In this document: positions 9,657 through 21,726 of the stretch, in pieces
How positions within the stretch are numbered: the first letter of the stretch is position 1
How the letters are laid out: every line of letters begins with the position of its first letter
Source of the DNA: Polychytrium aggregatum
Taxonomy: Eukaryota; Chytridiomycota; Chytridiomycetes; Polychytriales
Length of the DNA: 64,000 nucleotides
Direction of reading: 5' to 3'
Assembly (NCBI RefSeq): GCF_025602895.1
Contig: NW_026516268.1
Location: 186,001-250,000 of the forward strand
Notes under the pieces: generated by a model
What the model saw: the letters and a program-made list of their open reading frames with translations, nothing else
Database searches by the model: none
What the model was told of the DNA's origin: nothing
Made by a program: the position numbers and the translations under genes

Positions 9657-10304
9657 CTAAACGGACGACTTGATGATCTTTTGGATATTGGAGTCGAACA
9701 GCTCGGCACGAATGGGCATGTCGGGGTTGTAGAACGGGTTCTTCATGGCATAGCTCGAGTAGCAGTCGTAGATGCGCCGCATCACGACGTCGACGTTGGC
9801 CTGGATCAGATCGGTGGCGACCAGGAACTTGGTCCCTGGTGTTGAATTGGCCCCAGCAGCGGTTAGAACGTCATGAACCGCTCACTCACACACACTCTCG
9901 CTCACTGGCACAACGGTCTGGGGAGGTCGAGGCGGGGCAGCTGGCAGTAGGAGTTGGACATGTGCCCCGCAGGCGACGGGACGACTTACCCGTTAGTGTC
10001 TGGAAGCAGTGAAATCGAAATGAATCGGCCTCCAGAACCTCGATTCCAGACCCCTCTGAATTGACGGGCGACAATCTTGAGGTGATTGCGTGGACGCTGG
10101 CAGAGAGGGTTTGGACGGTGGGGTGAGCGGGCAGTTGGAGGCTGTCCCTGCGATATGGCCAGCGACGGTGGGAGCACGTTACCCATGAAAAGTGCCTGCC
10201 AGGACCAGATATTCGTTGGGGGTGATGGTGGCGAGGCCGTCGCTAAAATCTTTTTGGTAGATCAGCCCTCCGGCCTTGCTGATGATGTACAGCGAGTGGA
10301 TCAT
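9657..10304 (-). CDS. TRS23: TRAPP complex core subunit Trs23/TRAPPC4
   Basis: Core longin-fold subunit of the TRAPP complexes, the exchange factors for Rab1/Ypt1 at the Golgi. Exons 10183-10304, 9990-10096 and 9657-9835 join in phase to 135 aa. Seen: N-terminal longin strand [14 protein letters not shown], then [31 protein letters not shown], and the C-terminal [19 protein letters not shown], each matching TRAPPC4 (GSSGIEMLETDTF, NPFYSLEMPIRCELFD). The yeast protein is longer because of an insert; this length is close to a minimal longin. Divergent from the DGCR6-like gene, with about 220 bp between starts. Confidence 0.93.
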
Positions 10305-10521
10305 GGCGATGTGAGGATGCTGTTGAACAGAGTGCGCGGGGCCAGACCGAACAGGCGACTGCCGGAATGCATCTCTCCCTGGTCTCGCTCTCGCCCCGCT
10401 CGCGCCTCGCCGGTCCCTCGCTGCTCTCGCCACTCCTCCCGGTATGCCAGGGTGCTCTCCAGCCAGGCCGCAGTCCTGTGCCAATCGAGAGAACGATCCT
10501 TCGCTCCTGATCTGCCAAACG

Positions 10522-11922
10522 ATGAACCCACATGGAGGCCGTCCCGGTCTCCCGGCAGGTGTCCTGCCAGGTGCCCAGCCAGGATCGATGGGACAGCTGG
10601 CCCAGGACAGCCGGGAAGCGCAGCTGTCGGCCCTCCTGATGGCTCTCGACAATACCAGCGCGACCCGGTCCCAGCAGCTGTCCGCCATGAGCATCTTCCC
10701 GGGTCCTCTGCCGATCGGAGCAGCAACGGTGATGCCAGAGACTCAGCCTGCGACAGCGCCCGGCATCTCGCAGGGTGAGCTGCTCAAGCTCCTGGCGCGA
10801 GCCCAGGCATCGTCGTCGTCATCACCCTTGGCGAGCTTGACCCAGGCATCTCCAACGGCCGCTGTTCCGTCGATTGCAGCGGAGCAATGCGGATATGTCA
10901 ATCCAACCTATGTGCCCTCAGCTTTTGGAGCTAAACCTCCGGCGCATGCGATACATCCGGTGTCGGCAACGATATACCCAGCCGTTCCCACTCCTGTTGC
11001 TGTATCTGCCCAGCCTCAGTCTCAGCCTCAGCCTCCGGAGGAATCGCCAGCCAGGGGCGAGCGCATCACCCCGGCTGTGGTCATCAAAGTCGCTCGAATG
11101 TGCGAGGACGCGGCGTTTGTCGACTCGATCAAACGGCTCAAGGACGAGCAGGTGGGCCAGGTGCTCGGTTGGGGTGATGGGGTTACTTGTGTGCTGAGGT
11201 CTGTGGTGCCGATAGCAATCGAGGCGATGCGTGTGCTCTCAAATGACATGGGAAGGCAGCTCCACGAGCATCGGCACCATGGACCACGATACTGCGTCTC
11301 GACTGCATATCTGAGCTATAGACTGACATTGCACTGGATGCAAACGGCCGACGACCTGCTCCAGCTTCAACTGGAGCGGGACCTTCTGAGACAGAGAAAG
11401 GCGCTCATAGCCAAGCACGAAGACAAGGAATGGGCGAGGCAAGTATTTCTACACGGGACGGGTGTCTCTGTGCCATCTCTCCTCGTCTCATCAACGGTGC
11501 TTGCAAAGTCCGGGGTGGCGATTTCTCACGCCGTGCCTTTGGTCTGTGTGGTCGTCAACAGCGAGATTATTGGAACAGCAACGTCAGCAAGCACACACGA
11601 GATCCGACAGAGGCTCGAAAAGGAACTGAGAATCTTTGATCGGCTCATGATGGGCCAGCTGGAGCAAATCCAACAGATACAGCAGTCGGCGATAGCCAAG
11701 GTGAATCCTTGGGTGCAAATGGTGTTCGGCATCGACGTACCTGAATGATGAGTCCCGCTCCAGCAGATACTGATTGCATGCACTTTGCTGTCCCAGCTCG
11801 GGGTTCCTTTGTTTTGGGAGACCAGCGATCCTGTCGAGATGCTCACCCAGAAAAAGATCCTGGGATACATCCTCGACATGACCGACGACGAGACGCACCC
11901 GGCCCCGCGTGCTGGGCGATAA
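10522..11922 (+). CDS. DGCR6/gonadal-family protein
   Basis: Homologue of DiGeorge critical region 6; molecular role is poorly known in the family. Exons 10522-11151, about 11224-11438, 11592-11700 and 11797-11922. The junction 11438/11592 uses a GC donor (AG|gcaagt) and the last two junctions are in phase. The match is clearest in the C-terminal half: RIFDRLMMGQLEQIQQIQQ, then QSAIAKLGVPLFWETSDP, like QSTLEKAGVAGFYVTTNP of human DGCR6. The N-terminal ~180 residues are a Pro/Ser/Ala-rich, probably disordered extension not found in animal DGCR6. The 11152-11223 intron is uncertain because the frame is also open through it. An upstream in-frame Met lies at 10444. Confidence 0.7.
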
Positions 11923-12208
11923 TGTCCTTCTGTACACTACAATTGCAGCGACGCAGCTGTCACATCAGTTGCGCCAAACGGTCGGCTCATATCGTCGGCT
12001 GGGCCCCGAATCTCAGCGTTCTCACCAAGCGACACAACGACACAACGACAGGATGTGCCCGGAGCAACTAGCGGGCGTACGATTTGGTCCATACGGCGTT
12101 TATTGGCTTGCGCGAGGAACTGCTCAGTGGTGATTGCAAAAGGCCAGGGAAGTAAACAATAAGGGGGTAGGAGAACAACGCAATAAAAAGGGGAAAATGT
12201 ACAGGGGT
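11923..12208. other. Short intergenic between convergent DGCR6-like and ATIC genes
   Basis: Contains both 3' flanks, with aataaa near 12181 on the plus strand. No gene or repeat of note. Confidence 0.4.
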
Positions 12209-14655
12209 CTAGTGGTGGAACAGGCGCCACTGGGTGTGGGCAACGGCAATGCCAAAGTCATCGGCGGTCTTGATGACAATATCGTCCTGGACCGAGCCGC
12301 TGGGGGCAGCAACAAACTTGACACCGCTCTGGGCGACGCGCTGGATGTTGTCGGGGAAGGGGAAGAAGGCGTCGCTGGAGACGACCAGGCCGTTCATCTG
12401 CTTCTTCCAGTCCTTCTTCTCGTCGGCAGTGAAGGGGGCGGGCACGACCTCGAAGAGCGACTCCCATTGCTGGCGATCGTCGATCTGGTCGGTGACATAA
12501 AGGTCGATGGCGTTGGCCTTGTCGGCTCTCTTGACCTCCTTCTTGAACTGGAAGCCGAGCACCTTGGGGTGGTGGCGGTACCACCAGTTGTCGGCCTTCT
12601 CGCCAGCAAGACGAGTGCAGTGGATGCGGGACTGCTGGCCAGCACCCAGGCCCACGACCTGACCGTCCTTGGCGTAGCAGACCGAGTTGGACTGGGTGTA
12701 CTTGAGGGCAATGGTGGCGACGATGAGGTCGCGAACAGCAGACTCGGAGAGGGCCGAGACGCTCTTGGTGACAACGTTCTTGAAGACCTCGGCAGTGATC
12801 TGCAGGTTGTTGCGCTTCTGCTGCAGGGTCAGGCCGTAGACCTGGCGGCTCTCGATCTCCTCGGGCTCGTAGCTGGGGTCGATCTGGAGCAGGGTGTACT
12901 TGCCACCCTTCTTCTTCTTGAGGATCTCAAAGGCCTCGGGGGTGTATCCGGGAGCAATAACACCATCCGAGACTTCGCGGGAGATGATCTTGGCGGTGGC
13001 GACATCGCAGACGTCGGAGAGGGCAATCCAGTCGCCAAACGACGACATGCGGTCGGCACCACGAGCGCGGGCATAGGCCGACGACAGAGGGGTGTGCTCA
13101 ATGTCCTCGACAAAGTAGACCTTCTTCTCAATATCCGAGAGGGGAAGGCCGACGGCAGCACCGGCGGGGGAGACGTGCTTGAAGGAGGCGGCGGCAGGGA
13201 GACCGAGGGCCTGCTTGAGCTCCTTGACAAGGGGCCAGGCGTTCAGGGCATCCAGGAGGTTGATGTAGCCGGGGGAGCCAGCAAGAACTGCAGGACAGAG
13301 CATAGGGTGAGGCGAAGCCAATGGATGTGAGGTTGGATGCAGGCGGTGCTCACAAGTGAGGGGGAGGTGTCGGGGCTTCCCATCGATGCTGCCGCATTCC
13401 AGCCAAGATGCCCAGAGATGTATCCAGCCGATGACTGGATTGCCAACCTACCGGTGAAGGGGAGGGGGCCATGGGTGTTGAAGACCTGGGCGGGCTTCTG
13501 GTGGGGGTTGGCGCCGTAGCGGAGGACAAGCTGCTGCTTGCCGTTTCCAGCATACTGCTCACGGAAGTAGCCGCTGATGGCGGTGTCGTAGTCGGCAGTG
13601 TGAGTGAAGGCCTTGAGGGCAGAGCTCTGGCGGGTGGCTTCGCTGACGGTAGCGACGCCGGAGGCGGCGAAGGAGGCCTGGATCTCGGCAATGACGGCGG
13701 GGTAGTCGGTGGGGTCGCTGATGACGGTGACGCGAGCATGGTTCTTGGCAGCAGCACGGAGAAGGGTCACGCCGCCTGGAGTCCGATGCAAAGTCGCAGC
13801 AAAACGGAGGTGTTAGAGGGCACGATGCGGCTTGGAGATGGTGCTGTCGATGCGCTGCATGCTGGGCTGGCTGAGCACCGGGTGAATCGGTACATGGGTC
13901 CTTGCTCACCAATGTCGACCTCCTCGACGGCCTCGGGGATGGTGACGCCGGCCTTGGCGACGGTCTTCTGGAAGGGATAGAGGTTGCAGACGACAAAGTC
14001 GATCTTGTCGTAGCCGCGATTCTGCATGTCGGCGTTGTCCTGGGGGATGTCGCGGGCGAGGATGCCGCCGTGGACGGCGGGGTGCAGGGTCTTGACACGG
14101 CCACCGAGCATCTCGGGGGCCTTGGTGATGTCGGCGACGTCGCTGTGGCCGAGAGATGCGGCAGAGTCAGTTTAGTGGCTGGGGAGCAACGGGGGAGGAC
14201 CGTGCAGTGCGCCAGGTCAGCCAGATCGACCAGATCGGCCAGATCGACCAGATCGGCCAGATCGGCCAGATCGACCAGCGTTCCATGAGCGAAGCAAACG
14301 GCCTCGTAGGAGTCCGAGGCTGGGCAAGGCGGGCTGGGGCACATACTCGACGGGGAGACCAGCATCACGGATAGCCTTGGCCGTGCCGCCCGAGGCAACG
14401 AGGCGGACGTTGACGGCGTGAAAGGCCTTGGCCAGGTCCAGGAGACCGGTCTTGTCAGAAACGGAGAGGAGCGCTGGCCGGCGAAGCGCGAGCAGATGAT
14501 GTGGCAGATAAGTTGGCTGCTGCACATTTGCACATCCGCATATCGGTGTATCTCCGCATCTGCGGCGATTGGCATGGGTAGACGCAGCGTTGGGTGGCTC
14601 GGCCGAGAGGCTCTCTCGGAATGGCCGATGGCAGCTTACCGATCTTTTGGACCAT
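12209..14655 (-). CDS. ADE17: Bifunctional AICAR transformylase / IMP cyclohydrolase (ATIC)
   Basis: Catalyses the last two steps of de novo IMP synthesis: formyl transfer from 10-formyl-THF to AICAR, then ring closure. Exons 14640-14655 (16 nt), 14347-14473, 13910-14142, 13452-13775, 12209-13287 join in phase to 592 aa, the same length as human ATIC. The N-terminal cyclohydrolase (MGS-like fold) shows [25 protein letters not shown] and [18 protein letters not shown]. The transformylase has [16 protein letters not shown] with the catalytic Lys-His, [29 protein letters not shown] and [17 protein letters not shown], ending WRLFHH. The 16-nt first exon is unusual but its phase fits exactly. Divergent from the YIPF gene. 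Intron 14143-14346 carries a minisatellite. Confidence 0.97.
14214..14278. repeat. Intronic minisatellite in ATIC, 11-bp (GATCGRCCAGA-type) unit
   Basis: About six tandem units alternating gaccagatcg and ggccagatcg, within the second intron of the ATIC gene. Seen directly. Confidence 0.9.
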
Positions 14656-14880
14656 TGCGATGGAGTGCAGCGGGAGAGAGCTTGGCGGGAGCAAGATCGT
14701 CGGTGACGTCAAAGCCGTTTGATCTTGCGCGGGAGAAAAAAGAAAACGCCGCCGGCTCGACTGCGGCTGGATCCGGCTGGATCGGCTCGCGCCAGGGCTG
14801 CACGCCAAACCCAAGGCCAAGGCGGGGAAGGAGCAGGCCAGCGAGCATCGTTGCCTCGCCAAGACCGCCATCATCCGCCA

Positions 14881-17103
14881 ATGTCGCAGCCGTTCCAGGA
14901 CATCGCCGAGGTGGAGCCCGTAAGTACGAGCCACGAGCTGTGCGTGGATAAGTGTCCGCGGTGTTGATCATGATGGTTCGGGGTAATCCGATGGAGGGCA
15001 ATGCATCCCTCCTCTCGCTCGCCAGCAACGCACATGCACCGGATCGGGCTGAACGAGCGTCTGTTTCTGCCCTCCGCCTGCAGCTCAACACTCCTGAAGC
15101 GCAGCTGGAGTTCCAGAGTACGTCGGCGTTGTCGATGAAGTGGACTGCACCTCTGCTGTCCATGTCGCAGCAGTGTGATTGGCACTCTGTTGTTTGTGCT
15201 CTGTCCTGGCCATGGCTCGCCATGGCTCTCCTCCGACCACCCAGGAATATCTTGGCTGTCCAGGGATATCTCGACCATCCAGGAATACCCCGGCTGTCTA
15301 TGAATATCTCCACTGAATATGCCATCCAGCCGCGTCGACTGCTTCAGCTGATAGCGTCAGTCTTTGATCACGCCCTTCATGGTCGCATCTTGGCTGATCC
15401 TCTTGACCCTCTATTTCCGTCTTTTCCTCCTGCTGGCCCGCCAGACTTTGTTCTGTCTTCGGCAGAGCAAGTTCTCACAAACAGCCGTGCGCCTCTGGCT
15501 GCCCCACGGCCAACCAGCAGCGTGCCCTTCAATGTCGGCGGCTCGAGTAAGTGCTCTCGGCTGCTCGAAACCCCGCCAATCGAACCAGACTCATCTAGGG
15601 TCCGGTCGCTCGCCTCTGTATCTAATCCAGACCTGCGTTTGTTTCCTGGCCCAGACTTTGGGTTTTCGAATGTGCCCTCGACTCCGGATGTCGGCGCCAT
15701 CAAGCCTGCTTTCTGGACCCTCGATTACTACAAGCAGTATTTTGACGTCGATACCAACGAGGCAAGTGATGAAGATGCCTGGCGGCGTGCCTGAGCATAT
15801 AGCCAGCCCTCGGATGCCACCGGCACAAGGCGGCTCCTGACGCTTCATCCAACACATAGGTCGTGAGCCGCATTACCGCTTCGCTGCTACCAAAGGATGA
15901 CTTTGTCGCGCTCGTCGGCGGCAAGCCCGATCTATATGGTGAGCCCTCAGGCGCCTTGTGCAGCCACCGCAGATGCACCACGAGTATCGCATATCTCGTC
16001 ATCGATATCTCGTCATCGGAATCAATCCGCGCGGTAGCACCGATCCGCTGCACCGCCATGCAGTCGACGTACCTGGCGTCGGGACGTCCCAATTGCGGCC
16101 ACCTCGTGCATCGGCTCATTCGTTCATTCTGCCGCTATCCTCTACGCTATCGTCTACGCCGTGTCGCTCCCGAACAGGCCCATTCTGGATCTCGACGACT
16201 GTCATCTTCACCCTCTTTGTGACTTCGACTATTGCCGGAAGCATCTCGGCCATCATCAACGATCAGCCGTTCAATTACGACATGGCGCTCCTTTCGTTCG
16301 CCGTCGGCGCCGTCTACTTTTACGCTGCCGTGATGCCGCTGGTGATCTGGGCTGTGGCCCGGTACTTTGCCTCGCCCTCGTCCGTCTTTGAGATCATCAA
16401 TGTGTATGGCTATGGTTTGACCATCTGGGTTCCGGCCTCGGTAGGTTACGGCGCTCATCCTTGGATCTGTTTGTGCCGCAACACATGGCCCGTTTGTCGA
16501 GAATCCATGTGTCCATTGGAGAAGGATATGCTCATTGTAGCCGATGTGTTCGTGGTGGACGAGTGCTGTTGATGTAAACCAAGTTATCTGCCGTGGCTCG
16601 GCGTTACTGCGAGCGACGCAAATGGGCGTGACCGGGTCAATTCAGCGCAGACTACTGACATCGGCCCCTCGATCTCCAGCTCATTTGCGTCATCCCGTCA
16701 AATCTCATTCAATGGATCCTTGTCCTGGCTGCATTCGCATCCTCGAGTAAGCAGCTGGCCATGACCGAGAGCAGATTACAACAGACACCGACCTTCCGCC
16801 TCTGTGTGATATCGGCAACTTTGAATAATGTATCGGCTATGACTGCCTACCTCGGCCTCGGTCAGGGCTGTTGGCGCGTGTACTCATCCAAATCGACTTT
16901 TGTTTCGCGGCGCAGCATACTTCATCGTCCGAAGCTTGCACCCCGTTGCGGCTGCTACACAGCCTGCATACGCCAAGTCGGTCGTCGTCGGCATCATCTT
17001 GGGCTGCCAGATCATTTTTGCGCTCATTTTCAAGCTTGGCTTCTTCTCGTATGCTGGAAAGTCCACCGTCACCACGCCGTCGGCACCCTCTGCTCGCATC
17101 TGA
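14881..17103 (+). CDS. Yip1-domain Golgi membrane protein, YIPF1/2-like
   Basis: Multi-spanning Golgi protein of the Yip1 family, which acts with Rab GTPases in trafficking. Exons 14881-14919, 15468-15546, 15655-15761, 15860-15938, 16178-16440, 16680-16746, 16916-17103 give 273 aa in phase. Seen: cytosolic N-terminus, then FWTLDYYKQYFDVDTNE, RITASLLP, PDLYGPFWISTTVIFTLFV as in YIPF1/2, and about five hydrophobic segments (FAVGAVYFYAAVMPLVIWAV, LIQWILVLAAFASSTYF, SVVVGIILGCQIIFALIFK). The junction 15761/15860 is a GC-AG intron (GAG|gcaagt); joining there restores E-VVSRITASLLP. Exon 3 could begin at 15631 instead, adding eight residues. Exon 2 is the least certain, since it is only disordered linker. 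Confidence 0.88.
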
Positions 17104-17538
17104 GACCAGAGAGAGCAGCGCCCTCTACTCTGTCGGTGGAGTCTTCTGGTGGGACAGTCGCCTGGCAACTCTGCACTGCCAACTCGAGACCGCAGCCGAG
17201 TGCGGCATCAGCGAGTGCACGGTTCCACCGAACCCAATACATTGTTTGCTTTGATCTGCTGTCCCGGGGTGCATAGGCGAGGGAATCCGCTCGTTAGCCT
17301 TGCCGCAACCGACCGATGCGCTCGCTCATGGGCCAGATTCTCACGCGAGGCCGACAAGCGAGTTGATATTGGGATTGTGTGGCCGTGTGTGTGTGTGTGG
17401 CAGGGCAGCCATGGTGTTGCCACGTGCTGGCCAGGTGCCAAGCCACGCGGCCGACAATTATAGGGACTTGCAAGGCCAGCATTCCACCGTCCTTCCTCCC
17501 TCGAAATCCGGTCATATCTTTTGTAGGTCGCCGACACA
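17104..17538. other. Intergenic, 5' flank of eL42
   Basis: A GT-rich run lies near 17380-17400 and a pyrimidine-rich stretch (ccttcctccctcg) just before the proposed eL42 start, resembling a TOP-like leader. No gene seen. Confidence 0.4.
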
Positions 17539-18829
17539 ATGGTAATAGAATGCGTCCAGCGCCTGCCGATTCGTGCATCCATGCATCCATCCATGCATCC
17601 ATCCATCCATCTATCTATGCATCCATCCATCCATCCGCCGCTCTGGCGCATCGCGCATCCGTCCAAGCGAGAATATAGCCGAAATGCGACAGCCACACGT
17701 CTATCAAGCTCTGTCGCAGTTTGCGCGCTGCCGCTCGACGCCTTTTTTTGCCTCTGGGATCATCGGGACCAACTCGACTCGAGCAGCGCGGAACAAATGG
17801 ATCTGGGCAGCTCTCTCGACCGCACGAGCGACAGGAGACTCGTCGGATGCGGCCCTATGCCGTCAAAGTTCTTCACCAGCCGGATGCGATCGATGCAACA
17901 GCCGGACATTCCCACTACCATTGCGATGATAGCAGCACCAGCCGGGATCAAAGCATATCGTCAGGCTCGGTCGTCGTCTGTCCGACAGGCCGTTGTTTTG
18001 GATGAATCCTGCCGGCTCTAGCTACGGACCATGTTGATCAACGAGCTTTTTGGGCAGAACATGCGAGACCAAATACGGACCGCAGCAGATGGACACGGCG
18101 CCCTCCCTTTCTCTCACCCCAGCACACTGAGTGCGTGTACGGCGACTGATCATCTCTGCATCGCCATCCGTCCAACCAGGTCAACATCCCCAAGACCCGA
18201 AACACCTTCTGTAAGGGCAGCAAGTGCAAAAAGCACACCGCCCACAAGGTCACCCAGTACAAGACTGGCAAGGCCTCCCTGTTCGCCCAGGGTAAGCGGA
18301 TACGCGGGGGCCATGGCCGTGTGGGTGCCAGTCATGTCGGCAGGGCCAAGGGCCGGGCGAGTCGTATGCTGATTCTTGACTGTGTATCTGCAGGTAAGCG
18401 CCGTTACGACCGTAAGCAGTCCGGTTTTGGTGGTCAGACCAAGCCCGTCTTCCACAAGAAGGCCAAGACTACCAAGAAGATCGTTCTTCGTCTTGAGTGC
18501 ACTGTCTGCAAGGTATGTCGATCGATCGATCTGGACGCACGGCGCATTGTGCTGCGGCCCCTCCCGATGGCCTTTCGAGTCGACTCGCGAGATCCTGCTG
18601 ATTGACTCGATTCACTACGGCCCTTCGTTCCACAGTACAAGCAGCAGCTCGCCATCAAGCGCTGCAAGCACTTCGAGCTCGGCGGTGACAAGAAGGTGGG
18701 TTGCCCTGGCGACGATGGCTGCCTTGGATGCATGGCTGATTGGTGTGCTCGAATGCACTCGCAGTGCTGCTCACACATCTGTATCTCTCCCGCCGCACAC
18801 AGACCAAGGGTGCTGCCCTCGCTTTCTAA
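17539..18829 (+). CDS. RPL42: Large-subunit ribosomal protein eL42 (L36a/L44)
   Basis: Structural protein of the 60S E-site region. Coding exons 18180-18291, 18394-18512, 18636-18695, 18803-18829 join in phase and encode the family from residue 2: [74 protein letters not shown]. The two Cys pairs of the zinc site are present and the length (106 aa) is standard. The initiator Met must come from an upstream exon, as in yeast RPL42 where an intron follows the ATG. The best candidate is the ATG at 17539-17541 followed by gtaata, giving a 638-nt first intron; that start is uncertain. The proposed intron contains a CATC repeat at about 17571-17637. Confidence 0.9.
17571..17637. repeat. (CATC)n microsatellite
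   Basis: Tandem catccatccatgcatccatc units, seen directly, inside the proposed first intron of eL42. Confidence 0.95.
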
Positions 18830-19259
18830 ACGACGATTGCTATTGTATATTCTTGTGGACGGGATTGTTTGACAACAATCTTGACATTGTGATGATATAT
18901 AATACACTATCAATTGGGCAACACATCAGTCTGCCGTCTCAGGGGAGGCTTCTGCGCATGTGGGACCATTGCAGTAGATGGCGGATGGCGAATGGTGGTG
19001 GATGGTGGGTCGCGAATGGCGGGTAGTGGTGGATGGTGGGTCGACAACTGTCTGCTACTCGGCTGTCTCATAACTGCGGACTTGAATGCCTGTATTATAG
19101 ATTCATGTGGCTTGCGAGCTGCAGTCCCGCCCCCACCCAAGCGATGCAGCAACTTTGGATCGTTCCCGTGCGATCCCAACCAAGGGAGCATGATGACGCT
19201 GCAGGGACAGGCGTCTGCAACAGTCCAGTCAACGAGTGGGACGGTCAGAGACGCTATAT
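18830..19259. other. Intergenic between convergent eL42 and SRP14
   Basis: Contains a GATGG/GGCGG-type imperfect repeat (18968-19055) and 3' flanks of both genes. No gene seen. Confidence 0.5.
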
Positions 19260-20119
19260 TTATTCAGCTTTGGGTTGCTTCTTTTGCTTCTTTGGCCGTT
19301 CCTTCTTTTTCAGGGCATCCATGTTGGCCCGGATGATGTGTGTGTAGGACTCGAGGAACTTGTCGGTGTCGCTTGGATGGACCTGAGGGAGGCCAGAGCG
19401 AGGCCAGAGCGAAACCAGAATCACGCAGCATGAGATGGGGGGAAGGCTATCGATCGACCTGCCCACTCGTCGGCACGGAACGATGCCTGCTCTTGCTCGA
19501 GCCAAGCACGGCAACGTACAATTGTGCTTATCTTGGCCTTGCCAATGACGGCCCGGACTATGCTCGGATACTCGACTGAGGAGTCGGCCTCAGCAACATC
19601 CTTGGCGCTCTGGCCAGCCTGCTCCTTCTTCTTGTCATAGGTATCTGTGGTCCGAGGCGAGAGATCAGGGAGCCGATGAGTGCGTGGCTGCCACATGGAC
19701 CGTCTGCGACACGCATCCGATGCTCGCTCATTCCATCATCGCTTTCCAATCGTTCGATCGTTCGATCGTTCGATCGTTCAATCGTTCAGCCGAGCCTGGA
19801 GCGAGGCATGCTCTCTTCCAGGTGTCGAGGCAAGTCGCTCATTGCTCAACGTACATCGCTTCATGGTCAAGAAAACCGTCCCAGACGACTTTGTCCTGCC
19901 AAAGTGTGTGTTGAGCTGGGCCAGAAACTGTGCAGAACGTGCGGACAGATAATCGAGATACATGAGCGACGCTTCTACGATCCGAGTTGGCGACATCACG
20001 GGTGTCTTTCTGGCAAAGACCAGTTGCGGTGGTGCCAGCGCTGCGATGGAGCCTTCGGTGAAGCCGGTGCTGAAGGTTTCTCTTACAGAGTGGTTCTCGA
20101 GGTGCTGCTTTGCTCCCAT
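19260..20119 (-). CDS. SRP14: Signal recognition particle 14 kDa subunit
   Basis: Alu-domain protein of SRP, which slows elongation during co-translational targeting to the ER. Exons 20087-20119, 19855-19927, 19520-19644, 19260-19382 join in phase to 117 aa. Seen: HSFLAQLNTHFGRTKSSGTV (human: EQFLTELTRLFQKCRTSGSV), FLTMKRY, KAKISTIV, then DKFLESYTHIIRANMDALKKK (human: NKFQMAYSNLLRANMDGLKKR) and a Lys-rich tail. The first exon is only 11 codons. Intron 19645-19854 carries a (GATCGTTC)n repeat at 19750-19788. Divergent from SmD1, with 440 bp between starts. Confidence 0.92.
19750..19788. repeat. (TCGATCGT)n repeat in SRP14 intron
   Basis: Four to five units of cgttcgat, seen directly. Confidence 0.9.
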
Positions 20120-20559
20120 CGTGGATGCGATGCTCGACTGGATTGGAGTCTGGGAGAGGCGATCTGGATTGACCAAGAGCAAGATCGGAGACGAGCGCGG
20201 CCGCCGATCCAGGAGACCAGCGAGACCGAGACGGCCAGAGAGAAGGGAGCGAGAGACGTGCGAGAGGCGGTCCGAGAAGCAGCCGAGAGCATGCTGCTGT
20301 GGCGCCAGCAGCAGCACAGAATAGGGGCCAGCGAGGGCCCGCACCCGTGACCGGCGCAACAGGCGTTAGGGTTCTGGATCCGATCCGTTTGGCGAGATCT
20401 CGTTTTGCAGGACAAGCAGCCGCCGTTCTTTGCTTCAAGCTCTGTTCATCTGGACGATTGCTCCTGCTTTCGTCTCCACTCGTCACCGCCGCTGCCGCCG
20501 CGACCCAACCCAACCTAACCCGACCAGACCCGATCCGACCGTCTGCATCCTCTGTCATC
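20120..20559. other. Bidirectional promoter region, SRP14/SmD1
   Basis: Lies between divergent starts. A pyrimidine-rich run with ccaacccaacctaacccgacc at 20503-20524 precedes the SmD1 start. No gene seen. Confidence 0.5.
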
Positions 20560-21726
20560 ATGAAGTTGGTCAGGTGCGTCCATACCCGGGCTTCCAAACA
20601 TGGCGGCATGCGTCGTCCGGCCACCTCAGCCTCGACCGATCGCAGACCAGGCGATCGCATTCCACTTGGTCGGGCACAGCAGTCGAGCGTCGTCTCTAAC
20701 CCTCTCTCTGCTTGATCTTGCTGCGCATGCGCTTGCATATTTCGATTGCGATGGTGGTGGATCGCTTGGATCTGCTCTGATCGATCGGATCTGCGGCGTT
20801 GTCTGTGGGGCTGTGGCTACAACGGACCGTTTTCCACTGGCGACCGATCGATGACCCTTGGCGGACGACGGACCCTTGTCCTTGATAACGGCAACCACAA
20901 CAACGGCAACGACAATGGCCATGAAACAACCCAACGGCGATGGCAACAAAACAACAATGCACATCGCCGCCATCGCCGGTGGGGTGTGATCCCGCGCCTG
21001 ACCTTGATCGTGCTTTCGATACACGGATACACCGACCACGGTTGCGTTCGACCATATCGAAACGGGATCACGGCATGGGATTGCTCTTTGCGGACGAACC
21101 AATACGGGAATTCGATCTCGCAAATGCCAGATTCCTCCAAAAGCTCAACAACGAGACCGTCACAATCGAGCTGAAAAATGGCACGAGCGTCCACGGCACC
21201 ATCGCCGGTGTAGACATGCAGATGAACACGCACCTGAAGACCGTCAAGATGACGGTTCGAAACAAGGACCCCGTCAACCTCGAGTCGCTGTCGATCCGTG
21301 GATCAAACGTTCGATACTTTATCCTGCCGGACTCGCTGCCCCTGGACACGCTCCTCGTTGACGACGCACCCAAGTCGAAAGGCAAGAAGAAGGAGGGTAA
21401 GTGCCGATCGGCGACAGGGGAGGAGACGCAGCTGTGTGCTCTGTGTCGCTGGACATGGAGCGGGCTTTGTCATAGGATGTGCATCCGGTATCTGGTTCCA
21501 CGGTGCGAGGCAAGGGTGTCTCGTTGGCCGGTTGCAGAGCAGTGGGCGCATATCGGCGCTCGTTCATTTCGTGGACACTCTCTCACATGCGGTTTTCCTA
21601 TTGTCTGGCTATCCATTCGGTGAATCCCGCAACTCGCTCTGCTTCCTGTCGAACGGCTCTCCAGTGGCACCTTCCCGAGGACGTGGCCGTGGACGAGGCC
21701 GTGGCAGAGGTCGTGGACGTCGCTAG
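20560..21726 (+). CDS. SMD1: Small nuclear ribonucleoprotein SmD1
   Basis: Sm-ring core protein of spliceosomal snRNPs. Exons 20560-20573 (14 nt, MKLVR), 21131-21396, 21665-21726 join in phase to 113 aa. The Sm1 motif ([20 protein letters not shown]...DMQMNTHL) and Sm2 motif ([14 protein letters not shown]) are intact, followed by [12 protein letters not shown] and a C-terminal RG-repeat tail of eight Arg-Gly pairs, the site of symmetric dimethylation in this family. Gene structure with a tiny first exon is common for SMD1. Confidence 0.97.

Noticed and set aside
10444-10521. Upstream in-frame Met for the DGCR6-like protein
   Set aside because: The extra 26 residues are compositionally unlike the rest and the Met at 10522 is closer to the conserved start of the disordered region. 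Not decisive.
12134-13330. 398-codon open frame on the plus strand
   Set aside because: It is exactly antisense to the ATIC coding exons and its composition mirrors them; no family features.
14214-14278. Regular repeats that might suggest a CRISPR array
   Set aside because: Tandem units with no spacers, inside a eukaryotic intron. The same holds for 42730-42812 and 58535-58620.
17410-17420. ATGGTGTTG as eL42 start exon
   Set aside because: Also an ATG followed by GT, but gtgttg is a poorer donor than gtaata at 17542 and would make the intron longer.
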